11,871 nucleotides of DNA from Oleimicrobium sp037445575 (lineage in GTDB: Bacteria > Zhuqueibacterota > Zhuqueibacteria > JANLFK01 > Oleimicrobiaceae), in contig JBBIKH010000105.1 of assembly GCA_037445575.1 (NCBI GenBank), forward strand, positions 1 through 11,871, given 5' to 3'. The notes under the pieces were generated by a model. That model was not told where the DNA came from and did no database searches. It was given only the letters and a program-made list of their open reading frames with translations. Position numbers and translations under genes: made by a program. Positions 1 through 8,057 of the stretch are shown one piece after another. Each line of letters begins with the position of its first letter. Position 1 is the first letter of the stretch.

Positions 1-1478
1 CGGTCCGCTTCAATTCCCGGAGATAGTCGACGGCCCGCTCATAGTCCTTGAGATTCTTCATGAAGATGCCGATCTGGATTTTGCGGGCAAAAGCATCGCC
101 GGCGCCTGGGAACTCCTGCAGGTACTGACGGGCAAGGACAATGGCGCGATCCCACATGCCCAGGCGGTCGGCGCTGTCGATGAGGTAGCCCAGGGCAAGA
201 GCACGCATAGGGGTCTCTATGCGGGGCACGGCCAACGCCTTCTGGAAGGCTAGAAACGCGTTCTCGAACTGTCCATTCTTGAAGTAATAGTCCCCCAGGT
301 TCACGTAGGCCGTGGCGGCCAAAGGGCTGTTGGGGTAGCGTTCCGGGACGTCGGCGAGCACATTCAGGGCCTGGTCAGGCTGGTTCATGATGAGATAGAG
401 TTTTCCCAAGCCGATGTCGCCCCACGCCGCAGTCTCGGTGTTCTTGACATCCCGAGCCGCACGGAACGCTTTCTCCGCCTGTTTGAAATCCTTCTTGCGG
501 ACAAAAAAGTCTCCCTCCTCATAGGAAAAGAGAGCACGGGCAGCGGCGTCGTCGCGATAAGTTTTGAGATACTTCTCCGCCTCGGCTGCTGCGCGCGATT
601 GATCATCTAGCCGATAGAGGGAGATGACCAGCCTTGGCCACGCCACTTTGCGCACCGAGTCCACAGGCGATTCCTTGAGGAGCTCTTGGTCCTCAGCCGC
701 TGCTGCACGATAGTTGCCCTTGCGGAACAGAAGCTCAGCGCGTCGCAACTGCGCAGAAACTCTTATGCTCGGCGGTGTACTCTTCATGGCGCCTAATTGG
801 CGTAGGAAGGTGAGGGCGCGGGCACTATCGTCTCTCTGCTCGGCCATGGTGGCCAACAAGAGGAGGGCTCGAGGGGTATGGGGGTTCTCGGGTGCCTGGT
901 GAAGGAAGTCCATGAGCAGTGCCTCCGCTTCCTGCGACCGTCCCATGCCGTGATAGGCAAGAGCTAGGCGCAGTTTCAGCTCTTCTGGCTCAGCGTTTTG
1001 CTCCGCAGGGAGGGCAAGGTCGCTGGCCTGTTTCTCGCGCTGGCGGAGCAACAGCTCAGCAGCCTGCTGGTACTTGTTTTGGCGCATGAGCAGGTCGGCC
1101 AGCCGTGCTGCGGCGCTGTCGGCAACCGGTGCATAGGAAAAGTCGCGGAGGACGCCCTCGTAGAGCTGTTGTGCCTCCGGATAGCGCTTGTGGACCTCCG
1201 CCAGGGTGGCGGCCAGAAGCATGGCATGGGCTCCCTTGCGGGTCCGCGAAAGGCGGTCGACGATCGTCTGCAAGGAGTTGACTGCTTGGGTGGTGTCTCC
1301 GGACGCGAGGGAAAGCTGAGCCACCAGCCAGTGGGCACGGGCGCGCAGCTCTGGATCGCCTGCCAGGCGGGCAGCGTCGCCTGCCCATGCCCGCGCGGCA
1401 AGGAGAAGGCTATCGGGCCGCGGCTGGTGCTGGAGCGCGAGGTCGCGCTGGCGCTCGTGCGCGAAGAGGCGAACGAAA
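1..1478 (-). CDS. Large exported TPR-repeat protein, C-terminal part (runs off left edge)
   Basis: Reading the minus strand leftwards from 1477, one frame stays open for 492 codons to the window edge. It encodes continuous TPR-like helices, for example ADLLMRQNKYQQAAELLLR, FSYEEGDFFVRKKDFKQA, YPNSPLAATAYVNLGDYYF and LGMWDRAIVLARQYLQ. It has no start codon context of its own. It follows the signal-peptide-bearing TPR segment across the N gap and has the same repeat style and composition, so I read it as the continuation of that gene. Together they give at least 1145 residues, large for a TPR protein. The nominal frame differs by one base from the upstream part. That is explained if the true gap length is a multiple of three rather than 10. 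The C-terminus and stop lie outside the window. Confidence 0.8.
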
Positions 1479-1488
1479 NNNNNNNNNN
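1479..1488. other. Assembly gap (10 Ns) inside the TPR gene
   Basis: Ten consecutive Ns join two contigs within the TPR coding region. The upstream part ends two bases into a codon and the downstream part begins with one spare base. A continuous frame therefore requires a real gap divisible by three, so the 10 is probably a placeholder. Confidence 0.97.
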
Positions 1489-3449
1489 GCCATTTCCGCC
1501 AGCACCTGGGCGCGCAGCGGATCCTGGGCCGAGACAACGGCAAGTGCCGCATTCAGGTCCGCAAGCCAGCGCTCCGCCTTGGCAGTTCCTGTCTCCGCCA
1601 TACCGATGACCTTGAGCAGGCCTTGTACTGCAGAAACCCGCTGTTGAAAGCCAGCGGGCCCGGTGAGGACCTTCCGATAAAACATCGCGGCACTGTCCAC
1701 AAGGGCGGGAAGGGAGGTCTCCTCGGCAGCCAGGTAGGAGGTGGCGGCTAGGCCATGGTAACAAGTTGCCAGACTTAGGAGCAGCTGACCAGAGGCGGCG
1801 GTGCTGTCTTGGGCGTAGAGGTGCCAGTATATGGCACGGGCCGTGCGGTAGTCGCGCAAGGACTCTAAGTACAAGGAGCCTACGTCCTCGGGCACGCGTT
1901 CCGAATCTTGGCCACTGGCCAGTCGAACCACCTGCAAGGCCAGTGAGGAGGCAGCTTTGCGGCAGTCAGCGACGAGGAAAGAGCGAAGGAGCGAGGCCCG
2001 GGAGGCTGCTTCGTCGGCAAATGGTGCTGCGGCAAAGGTGCGGGCATAGTCCTCGTAGGCATCGGCTGCCGCTGCATAGTCGCCCAGCGTTTGGTAACAG
2101 CGGGCGACTGTCAACGTCGCATCGTCGGCGTACTGGCTGCGGGGAAACTGAGTGAGGAACCCGAGGTACCTGTGCACTTGTTGGCGCGAGCACTCTCCAG
2201 CGTCGTCGCCGGTCTGAACATCGTAGTAAGCCACATCGTCCAGGAAGGGGCTGAGCGGGAAACGGGTGGCGAAGCGGGTAGCGCGCTCGTGGGCAGCCTC
2301 TGCCTGGCCGGAGTAGGCCAAGGAGCGCATTGCTCCGATGGTGGCCGCGGCGATGGCCCGCTCGCTGGCACCGCCTTCACCAGCCGGCAGGGTCCACACG
2401 GCGTCGAAGTACTGGCGTGCGCTCTCGAGCCGCTCGAGCCGGAGGGCAGCGCTGCCTGCGCCCAACCAGGCCTCCGCACGTAGCGAATCATCCGGGGCGG
2501 TGGAGGCCGCGAGCATGAATGCGGCCAGAGCTTGCTCTGCTGAATTGGCATGCAGCAAGTTCTGCCCTTTGAGCAGGGAGGAGAGCGTCTTCAGCCTTTT
2601 GTCGGTGGCAAATTGGCTCGCTCTGTCCAAGAGGGAGCAGGAGGCGGCGTATTCGCCGCGGGCCTGCAGAATGCGCCCCAATTGGAAGGCCGCGGTAGCA
2701 GTGGCGAGCGAGTCTACTGTCGATTCAGCGACTTGCCGCAAGAGCTGCTCGGCTGCAGTGAAGTTCCCGCGTCGGTCCAATATCTCGGCCTTCAGCGCCT
2801 GAGCGCGCACAGCTACGGCGCTCTTCGGGTCGGTGGCGATCAGCTTGTCGACCTCGGCCAGGGCCTCCTCCTGCTGGTTGAGATTGGACAAGGCCTTTGC
2901 CAGGATCAGGCGCGCCTCACCGCGCAAGGGGCTGGTGGGGTGCTTGTCCAGCAACAACCATGCGGCCTGCTCACTTTGCCCGTACTGACCAAGCTCCTGA
3001 TAGAGACGGGCCGCTCGTAGCAAACCTTCCGGCGCCAGAGTGCTTGACGGCGCAAAGGCCGCAATGCGCTCGAAGCAAAGAGCAGCTTCGCGCAGTTGCG
3101 CCAGGGCCTGGTGCGCAAGCCCTTGCTGATAAAGAAACTGATCAAGGAGGGCGTTGTCCGGGTAACGAACAAAGGCATCGCGCGCAGTGCGCACGGCGGG
3201 CTCGTATTGGCCTGAAAGCAACAGCGCCCTGCACGCCTGGAGCAGCGCCTGCGGAGCCTTCGGGCTTGTGGGGTAGCGCTCGGCGTACCGCTGGTACTGC
3301 AAGGCTGCGAGGTCGTAGAGCTTGTCCTGGAACAGCTTATCGGCGTAGGTGAGCTCCTCGGCCTCCCCGGCAACCTGGCCGATGCCGGCTGTAGCCCAGA
3401 CCACGCAAAACACCACCGCCACCACTTGGCGAAGCTGCGTTGTACTCAT
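1489..3449 (-). CDS. Large exported TPR-repeat protein, N-terminal part (up to assembly gap)
   Basis: This is the 5' part of a long tetratricopeptide-repeat gene, about 653 codons before the run of Ns. The ATG at 3449 is preceded by AGGAAG about 5 bases upstream. Residues 1-28 form a sec signal peptide: a short polar start, a hydrophobic core (VVAVVFCVVWATAGIG) and a likely cut near QVA. The rest is almost all helical repeats of about 34 residues with TPR signatures such as YPTSPKAPQALL, KHPTSPLRGEARL and FPRSQYADDATLTVARCY, the style seen in BamD/YbgF-type periplasmic proteins. No catalytic domain is visible, so a periplasmic scaffold or assembly role is inferred. The reading frame stays open to base 1489 and resumes beyond the gap in a different nominal frame, so the two parts are almost certainly one gene. 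Specific function is unknown. Confidence 0.85.
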
Positions 3450-3519
3450 GTCTTCTTCCTATTGCTGGGGGGATCACACTGCCTCTTGCTGCGTCGCGGC
3501 AGGACACGCGTAGCTACTC

Positions 3520-4101
3520 CTAAACGGCGGCGAACTGCTGGGCGCTGCGTGGCCAAGGAGGCGACTGGCGAATGGCCTGGAGCACTTCGGAAGGCTCGTC
3601 TACCACCGTCCACATCTGACGGTGGCGCGGATCCATAAAGCGCTCGGCGATACATCGGTCCAGCAGCAGGAGCAGAGAGTCGTAGAAGCCGCGCGTATTC
3701 AAAATGACGATGGGCCCAAGGTAAAGGCCGAGACGCTTCAGCGAGATCGCCTCTAGGAGCTCCTCCAGCGTACCTGAGCCCCCCGGCAGGGCCACCAGTG
3801 CGTCCGCCAGTGCTCGCATCCGCTCCTTACGCTCGTTCATGGTCTGCACCACTATCAGGTCACTCACCCCTCGGTGCGCCCATTCCCTCTCCACCATGAA
3901 TGCGGGGATGACGCCGACCACGTGCCCTCCGCGGGAGAGGGCGCCATTGGCCACTGCTCCCATCAGGCCCACGGCCCCTCCGCCATAAACCAGAGCAATC
4001 CCCTCCTGGGCCAACAACTGCCCCAGCTCGTAGGCAGGACGGAGGTAGCATTCATCAAGTCTGCTGCTGGATGCACAGAAGACGCACACGCGCTGGATCA
4101 T
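3520..4101 (-). CDS. LOG family protein (TIGR00730-type Rossmann fold, cytokinin riboside 5'-monophosphate phosphoribohydrolase-like)
   Basis: This 193-residue protein, typical LOG length, is recognised by its nucleotide-binding elements: VCVFCASSS at 5-13, YGGGAVGLMGAVA at 39-51, MNERKERM at 88-95 and PGGSGTLEE at 106-114, where the PGGxGTxxE signature holds the catalytic Glu. LOG enzymes hydrolyse nucleoside 5'-monophosphates to the free base and ribose 5-phosphate. Bacterial members often act on AMP or cytokinin nucleotides, or are generic nucleotide hydrolases. The protein is cytosolic. The start at 4101 is chosen because it begins directly at the conserved strand (MIQRVCVFCASS) and has GGTGG/GGTGA upstream. 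The frame stays open further upstream into the preceding peptidase gene, but that part is a shadow. The stop is TAG. It lies 70 bases downstream of the peptidase and 70 bases upstream of the TPR gene. Physiological substrate unknown. Confidence 0.9.
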   Translation of the reverse strand: MIQRVCVFCASSSRLDECYLRPAYELGQLLAQEGIALVYGGGAVGLMGAVANGALSRGGHVVGVIPAFMVEREWAHRGVSDLIVVQTMNERKERMRALADALVALPGGSGTLEELLEAISLKRLGLYLGPIVILNTRGFYDSLLLLLDRCIAERFMDPRHRQMWTVVDEPSEVLQAIRQSPPWPRSAQQFAAV

Positions 4102-4171
4102 GAGGTCACCACCACTCGCGAAATGCGAAGTTTCAAGCCGAAGTCTTGGCGCACCACCAGTCGATGGCCGG

Positions 4172-5560
4172 TCATCGGCGCATAGCTGTTTCGATTTCCT
4201 CGACCGTCTTGGGGATCGGCTTGCCCAGCACCCTCCGGCCGGTCCGCGTGATGAGCACGTCATCCTCGATTCTGATGCCGCCGAAGGAGAGGTGGCGCTC
4301 CACCCGCTCGTAGTTGATGAACGTCCGGTGCTTTTTCGCTGACTTCCATTGCGCAACCAGTTCGGGGATGAAGTAGACGCCCGGCTCCACGGTGAGCACA
4401 TAGCCGGGTTGTAGCCTCTTGGCCAAACGCAAGTAGGCCAGGCCGAACTGGTCGCTGCGCTTGAACTCTTCGTCGTACCCGACAAAGTCCTCGCCGAGGT
4501 TTTCCATGTCGTGTACATCGAGGCCGAGCATGTGACCGAGGCCATGCGGGAAGAAGAGCGCGTGGGCGCCCTCCTGCACGGCTGCTTCCGGGTCGCCCTT
4601 CATGAAACCCAACTGGCGCATACCGTCGGCGATGACCCGTGCCGCCGCCAAATGGACATCACGGTTGGGAACACCGGGGGCCATCATGCCGATTGCTGTC
4701 TCCTGTGCGGCCAGCACCACCTGGTAGATATCCCTCTGCAGCGGCGTGAAAATGCCGCTCACCGGGTAGGTCCTGGTGATGTCACTGGCATAGTGGCAAG
4801 GAGACTCTGCGCCGGAGTCGAACACCACGAGCCGGCCACTCTCCATGAGGTTGTGATGAGCGTGGCCATGGAGAATCTCGCCATGGATGGTAAATATCGT
4901 GGGGAAGGCGGTGACGGAGCCTCGGGCAAGCACCATTCCCTCGATGGCTCCGGCCACTTCGCGCTCGTAAAGCCCTGGGGAGATCATACGCATCGCCTGC
5001 TGGTACATGTCGTAGCTGATGGCTAGCGCTTTCTCGATCTCCGCCACTTCTTGTGCCGACTTGACGGAGCGTTGCGCGACGACAGCCCTCACCAGTTCCC
5101 GCGAAAAGGAGGTGTTGACCCATGAGGCGCGGACCCCCGTGAGCTGCTCGATCTTGATCAGGTTATCGCTCCGGTATTGCGGCAGGTAGTGAATGTGCTG
5201 CCCACTTTGCAGGGCTCGTTGCGTCCACTTTTCCAACTCGGCGAGTGGCCGTACAGTCTTTACCCCTACCTGCGCAGCGCGGTCCGCCATTTTCGGCTGC
5301 GGCCCCATCCACACAATGTCGTCCACCCCAAAGTCGTCGCCGAACAGCACCTCCTGGTCCTGCTCCACATCGATGACGGCAGCTAGACCTGGAAAGTCAA
5401 GTCCCCAGTAGTAGAGAAAGGTGCTGTCCTGACGAAACTGGTACGTATTGGCTCGATAGTTCATGGGCGATTCGTCATTGCCGAGAAAGAGAAGGAGGCC
5501 GGAGCCCATGCGTTTCTTGAGGCCCTTCCTTCGCTGCACATAGACGTCTGCGTCGAACAT
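4172..5560 (-). CDS. pepP: Xaa-Pro aminopeptidase (PepP-like, M24B metallopeptidase)
   Basis: This is a 462-residue cytosolic metallopeptidase of the size usual for aminopeptidase P. An AMP_N domain (about 1-165, with MNYRANTYQFRQDSTFLYY near 33-51) precedes the pita-bread M24 domain. All five metal ligands are present: D248 (VVFDSGAE), D260 (ASDITRTYP), H343 (FFPHGLGHMLGLDVHD), E392 (LTVEPGVYF) and E432 (GGIRIEDDVL). The enzyme removes an N-terminal residue that precedes proline, using two divalent metal ions, commonly Mn. The ATG at 5560 follows AGGAG with a 5-base spacer, and the stop is TGA. It begins 48 bases after the end of the hydroxyproline dehydratase gene on the same strand. That suggests co-transcription and a shared role in using proline- and hydroxyproline-rich peptides. 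Prolidase (Xaa-Pro dipeptidase) is the nearest alternative, but the AMP_N domain favours aminopeptidase P. Confidence 0.92.
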   Translation of the reverse strand: MFDADVYVQRRKGLKKRMGSGLLLFLGNDESPMNYRANTYQFRQDSTFLYYWGLDFPGLAAVIDVEQDQEVLFGDDFGVDDIVWMGPQPKMADRAAQVGVKTVRPLAELEKWTQRALQSGQHIHYLPQYRSDNLIKIEQLTGVRASWVNTSFSRELVRAVVAQRSVKSAQEVAEIEKALAISYDMYQQAMRMISPGLYEREVAGAIEGMVLARGSVTAFPTIFTIHGEILHGHAHHNLMESGRLVVFDSGAESPCHYASDITRTYPVSGIFTPLQRDIYQVVLAAQETAIGMMAPGVPNRDVHLAAARVIADGMRQLGFMKGDPEAAVQEGAHALFFPHGLGHMLGLDVHDMENLGEDFVGYDEEFKRSDQFGLAYLRLAKRLQPGYVLTVEPGVYFIPELVAQWKSAKKHRTFINYERVERHLSFGGIRIEDDVLITRTGRRVLGKPIPKTVEEIETAMRR

Positions 5561-5608
5561 GGGTGCTCCTGTGTGCTGTTCTTGTGTTTGGCTGCTGCTG
5601 TGCTTTGC

Positions 5609-7468
5609 TCAAAAGGCCGCGTGCTCGGTGCGGCGGATTATCTCGTTTTGCAACTCCGTGCTCAAGTCCACAAAGTAGTCGCTATATCCAGCAACTCGCA
5701 CAATGAGGTCCCGATACTTTTCGGGTTCTCTTTGCGCCCGGCGCAGGGTCTCGGCGGTGACCACGTTGAACTGCACATGATGGCCATCCATGGCGAAATA
5801 GGAGCGGATGAGCGCCGCCAGCGCACTAATCCCCCTTTGATCGGCGAGAAGCTGTGGCGTGAACTTTTGGTTGAGCAACGTGCCGCCGGTGCGGATGTGG
5901 TCGATCTTTCCGGCGGACTTGAGCACGGCGGTGGGCCCACGTCGGTCGGCCCCCTGCACGGGCGAGATGCCCTCGGAGAGCGGCTCACCGGCTTTGCGCC
6001 CGTCTGGGGTTGCGCCGATCACACTGCCAAAGTACACATGCACGGTGGTCGGCAAAAGGTTAATGCGGTAGTGCCCGCCCTTGGTGTTCGGCCGTCCGTC
6101 CACTGCCTCGAAGAGGAGTTCAAAGACCCTGACGGCTAACCCGTCGGCATAATCGTCATCGTTGCCGTACTTGGGCGTCTGGTTAAGGAGCCGTTGCCGC
6201 AAGGTTTCGTGTCCGGAAAAGTCATTGGCAAGGGCGTCGCACATCTGGCGCATACTGCAGGTGCGGCGGTCGAAGACATGAAACTTGAGTGCCGCCAGCG
6301 AATCGGCAATGCTACCCAGGCCCACCCCTTGGATATAGGAGCTGTTGTAACGGGCACCGCCGTCCTGGTAGTCCTTGCCTTTGCGGATGCAGTCGTCAAT
6401 CAGCAGGGAGAGGAAGGGGGCAGGCAGGTACTGCGCGTACAGACGCTCGATGATGCGATTGCCCTTGATTTTGATGTCGATGAAGTGGTGCAGCTGTCGC
6501 TTGTAAGCGGCAAGGAGCTCACCAAACGTGGTGAACGACTCAGCCTCGCCGGTCCTGAGGCCAATCACCTTGCCGGTGCGGGGATCGCGACCGTTGTTGA
6601 GGGTCAGCTCCAAAATCTTGACCAGATTGAAGTAACCGGTCAGGATGTAACTCTCCTTGCCAAAGGCACCTGCCTCTACGCAACCGCTGGCTCCGCCATT
6701 ACGGGCATCGGCCAGCGATTTGCCCTGCCGCACCAGCTCCTGGACGATGGCGTCGGTGTTGAAGATGGACGGCTGCCCAAACCCGGTCTTGACGATCTGT
6801 AGCGCTCGCTGCAGGAATTGGTCCGGCGTCTTTTTGCTGATCTGCACCATGGAGCTCGGCTGCAGCAGACGCATCTCCTCGATGACGTCCAGCAGGAGGT
6901 AGGAAAGCTCGTTAACAGCATCAGAGCCGTCCTCGTTGAGGCCTCCCAGGTTGATCAGGCAAAAGTCGGTGTAGGTGCTGCTTTCCAAGGCGGTGACTCC
7001 CACCTTGGGTGGGGCCGGCTGGTTGTTGAACTTGATCCAGAACGCCTGCAGCAGCTCACGCGCCTGTTGCCGAGTGAGCACTCCCGTTTCGATGTCGCGC
7101 TTGAAAAAGGGGTAGAGATGGCGGTCTAGCCGACCTGGGTTGAAGGAGTCCCAGGTATTCATTTCGGTAATAACGCCCAGATGCACGAACCAATAGTACT
7201 GCAGCGCCTCCCACAGGGTGCGTGGAGGATGAGCCGGCACGTGGGTGCAGATGGCAGCTATCTGCTCCAGTTCTCGCCTGCGTTGCGGGTCGTTCTCCGC
7301 GGCTGCCAGCTCGGCGGCGCGGCGCGCATGCCGTTGCGCAGAGAGCACAAGCGCATCGGCGACAATAGCCATGGCGCGCAGTTCCTCTCGTTTGGCAAAA
7401 GCCTCGGGGTCGCGGTAGAAATCCAAGGCGGCAATCTGTTGCTTGATCAGGCGCTTGAAATCTCTCAT
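5609..7468 (-). CDS. hypD: Glycyl radical enzyme, trans-4-hydroxy-L-proline dehydratase, large C-terminal fragment (gene interrupted by in-frame TAA)
   Basis: These 619 residues are most of a PFL-like glycyl radical enzyme. They carry the thiyl-radical loop GGASGCVEAGAFGKE (C263, E265) and the C-terminal glycyl radical motif RVAGYSDYF (G594). Adding the upstream fragment and the three codons after the TAA gives a 789-position protein with C433, E435, Y449, T644, G764, D277, S333, D338 and F339. Each is exactly one lower than the active-site residues I recall for Clostridioides difficile HypD (C434, E436, Y450, T645, G765, D278, S334, D339, F340). HypD removes water from trans-4-hydroxy-L-proline to give pyrroline-5-carboxylate. 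The ATG at 7468 has no visible Shine-Dalgarno and matches an internal Met, so it is a nominal start. Any separate translation would need reinitiation 9 bases after the TAA. The required radical-SAM activase is not nearby. Another GCVE-type eliminase is the alternative. Confidence 0.85.
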   Translation of the reverse strand: MRDFKRLIKQQIAALDFYRDPEAFAKREELRAMAIVADALVLSAQRHARRAAELAAAENDPQRRRELEQIAAICTHVPAHPPRTLWEALQYYWFVHLGVITEMNTWDSFNPGRLDRHLYPFFKRDIETGVLTRQQARELLQAFWIKFNNQPAPPKVGVTALESSTYTDFCLINLGGLNEDGSDAVNELSYLLLDVIEEMRLLQPSSMVQISKKTPDQFLQRALQIVKTGFGQPSIFNTDAIVQELVRQGKSLADARNGGASGCVEAGAFGKESYILTGYFNLVKILELTLNNGRDPRTGKVIGLRTGEAESFTTFGELLAAYKRQLHHFIDIKIKGNRIIERLYAQYLPAPFLSLLIDDCIRKGKDYQDGGARYNSSYIQGVGLGSIADSLAALKFHVFDRRTCSMRQMCDALANDFSGHETLRQRLLNQTPKYGNDDDYADGLAVRVFELLFEAVDGRPNTKGGHYRINLLPTTVHVYFGSVIGATPDGRKAGEPLSEGISPVQGADRRGPTAVLKSAGKIDHIRTGGTLLNQKFTPQLLADQRGISALAALIRSYFAMDGHHVQFNVVTAETLRRAQREPEKYRDLIVRVAGYSDYFVDLSTELQNEIIRRTEHAAF

Positions 7469-7477
7469 GCCGAGCCG

Positions 7478-7978
7478 TTAGATCTTGGCGTCCAGCACCG
7501 TGTGCCCGGGGGCGCGCTGCTCCATGAATTCTGTAAAAACCCCTGCCTCGTAGGCCTGGCACCATTCCCGGTCCATTTCGGCGAAGATCCGCTCGCGCAT
7601 GGTGCGCCCGCGCCAGAAGGGGATGATGACCTGCTCGTAGGCTCGGCGTGTATCCTCGTCGACCACGAACGAGATTTTGGGCCGGGAGTGGAGGATCTCC
7701 AGATCGGCAAGACTGTGGGTGCAAATCTCCGGATAGGTGGGGGTTGCCTTTGGCGCCGGTCCCCGCTCGCCGACGATGAGCTCACCCGGGTTGATGCAGA
7801 TGGTCTTATGAGCGAGAATGTGGGCGAAGGCCAGCGCTCGCGCCACCGGCACCGACACCCGCTCCGCGTTCCCAGAGCGATAGAATTCCGTCAGCAAAAG
7901 GGCGCGCTCGGCGGAGATGCTGGGAACAGCCGCCAAGCTCTGCTCGCGTAGCTTGGCAATACGCTCGGTCATCGCCAT
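7478..7978 (-). CDS. hypD: Glycyl radical enzyme HypD, N-terminal fragment ended by premature TAA
   Basis: This is the first 166 residues of the same hydroxyproline dehydratase gene. The TAA at 7478-7480 is in the same frame as the larger fragment and is followed by only R-L-G before its Met. The fragment ends in APGHTVLDAKI, where glycyl radical enzymes normally continue with an aromatic residue and then a G-M. A single change of a Tyr codon (TAC or TAT) to TAA explains the break. It holds H159 and F151, matching substrate-pocket residues H160 and F152 of characterised HypD as I recall them, so neither fragment alone has a complete active site. The start at 7978 is bounded by an in-frame TAG six bases upstream. 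AAGG lies about 6 bases before the ATG, and a stronger AGGAGG lies further off. The gene follows the PLP-enzyme gene by 79 bases. Confidence 0.85.
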   Translation of the reverse strand: MAMTERIAKLREQSLAAVPSISAERALLLTEFYRSGNAERVSVPVARALAFAHILAHKTICINPGELIVGERGPAPKATPTYPEICTHSLADLEILHSRPKISFVVDEDTRRAYEQVIIPFWRGRTMRERIFAEMDREWCQAYEAGVFTEFMEQRAPGHTVLDAKI

Positions 7979-8057
7979 ACCCTACCTTGCTCCTCCTCGC
8001 GGTCGCTCCCCCAAGCGCCTGAGATGTAGCCCAAGGCAAAGATAGAAAAATGTCCCC

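Noticed and set aside
998..1609. Plus-strand frame across the gap
   Set aside because: It is antisense to the TPR gene, crosses Ns of unknown length and shows no domain.
976..1764. Minus-strand 262-codon open frame spanning the N gap
   Set aside because: It only follows the correct TPR frame left of the gap. To the right of the Ns it reads a wrong frame with no TPR pattern, and it ends soon after.
4102..4545. Upstream extension of the LOG open frame with several possible Met starts
   Set aside because: It overlaps the well-supported peptidase C-terminus in another frame, its translation is low-complexity Ser/Arg-rich, and LOG homology begins exactly at the ATG at 4101.
6194..6802. Plus-strand open frame of about 200 codons opposite hypD
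   Set aside because: It is a GC-rich antisense shadow with no recognisable domain, opposite a strongly conserved coding region. The same applies to 7181-7951, 8133-8903, 9033-9578 and 4511-5026.
7979..8057. Possible promoter or terminator between the PLP enzyme and hypD genes
   Set aside because: The T-rich stretch after the stop has no preceding stem, and no convincing -35/-10 pair could be seen.
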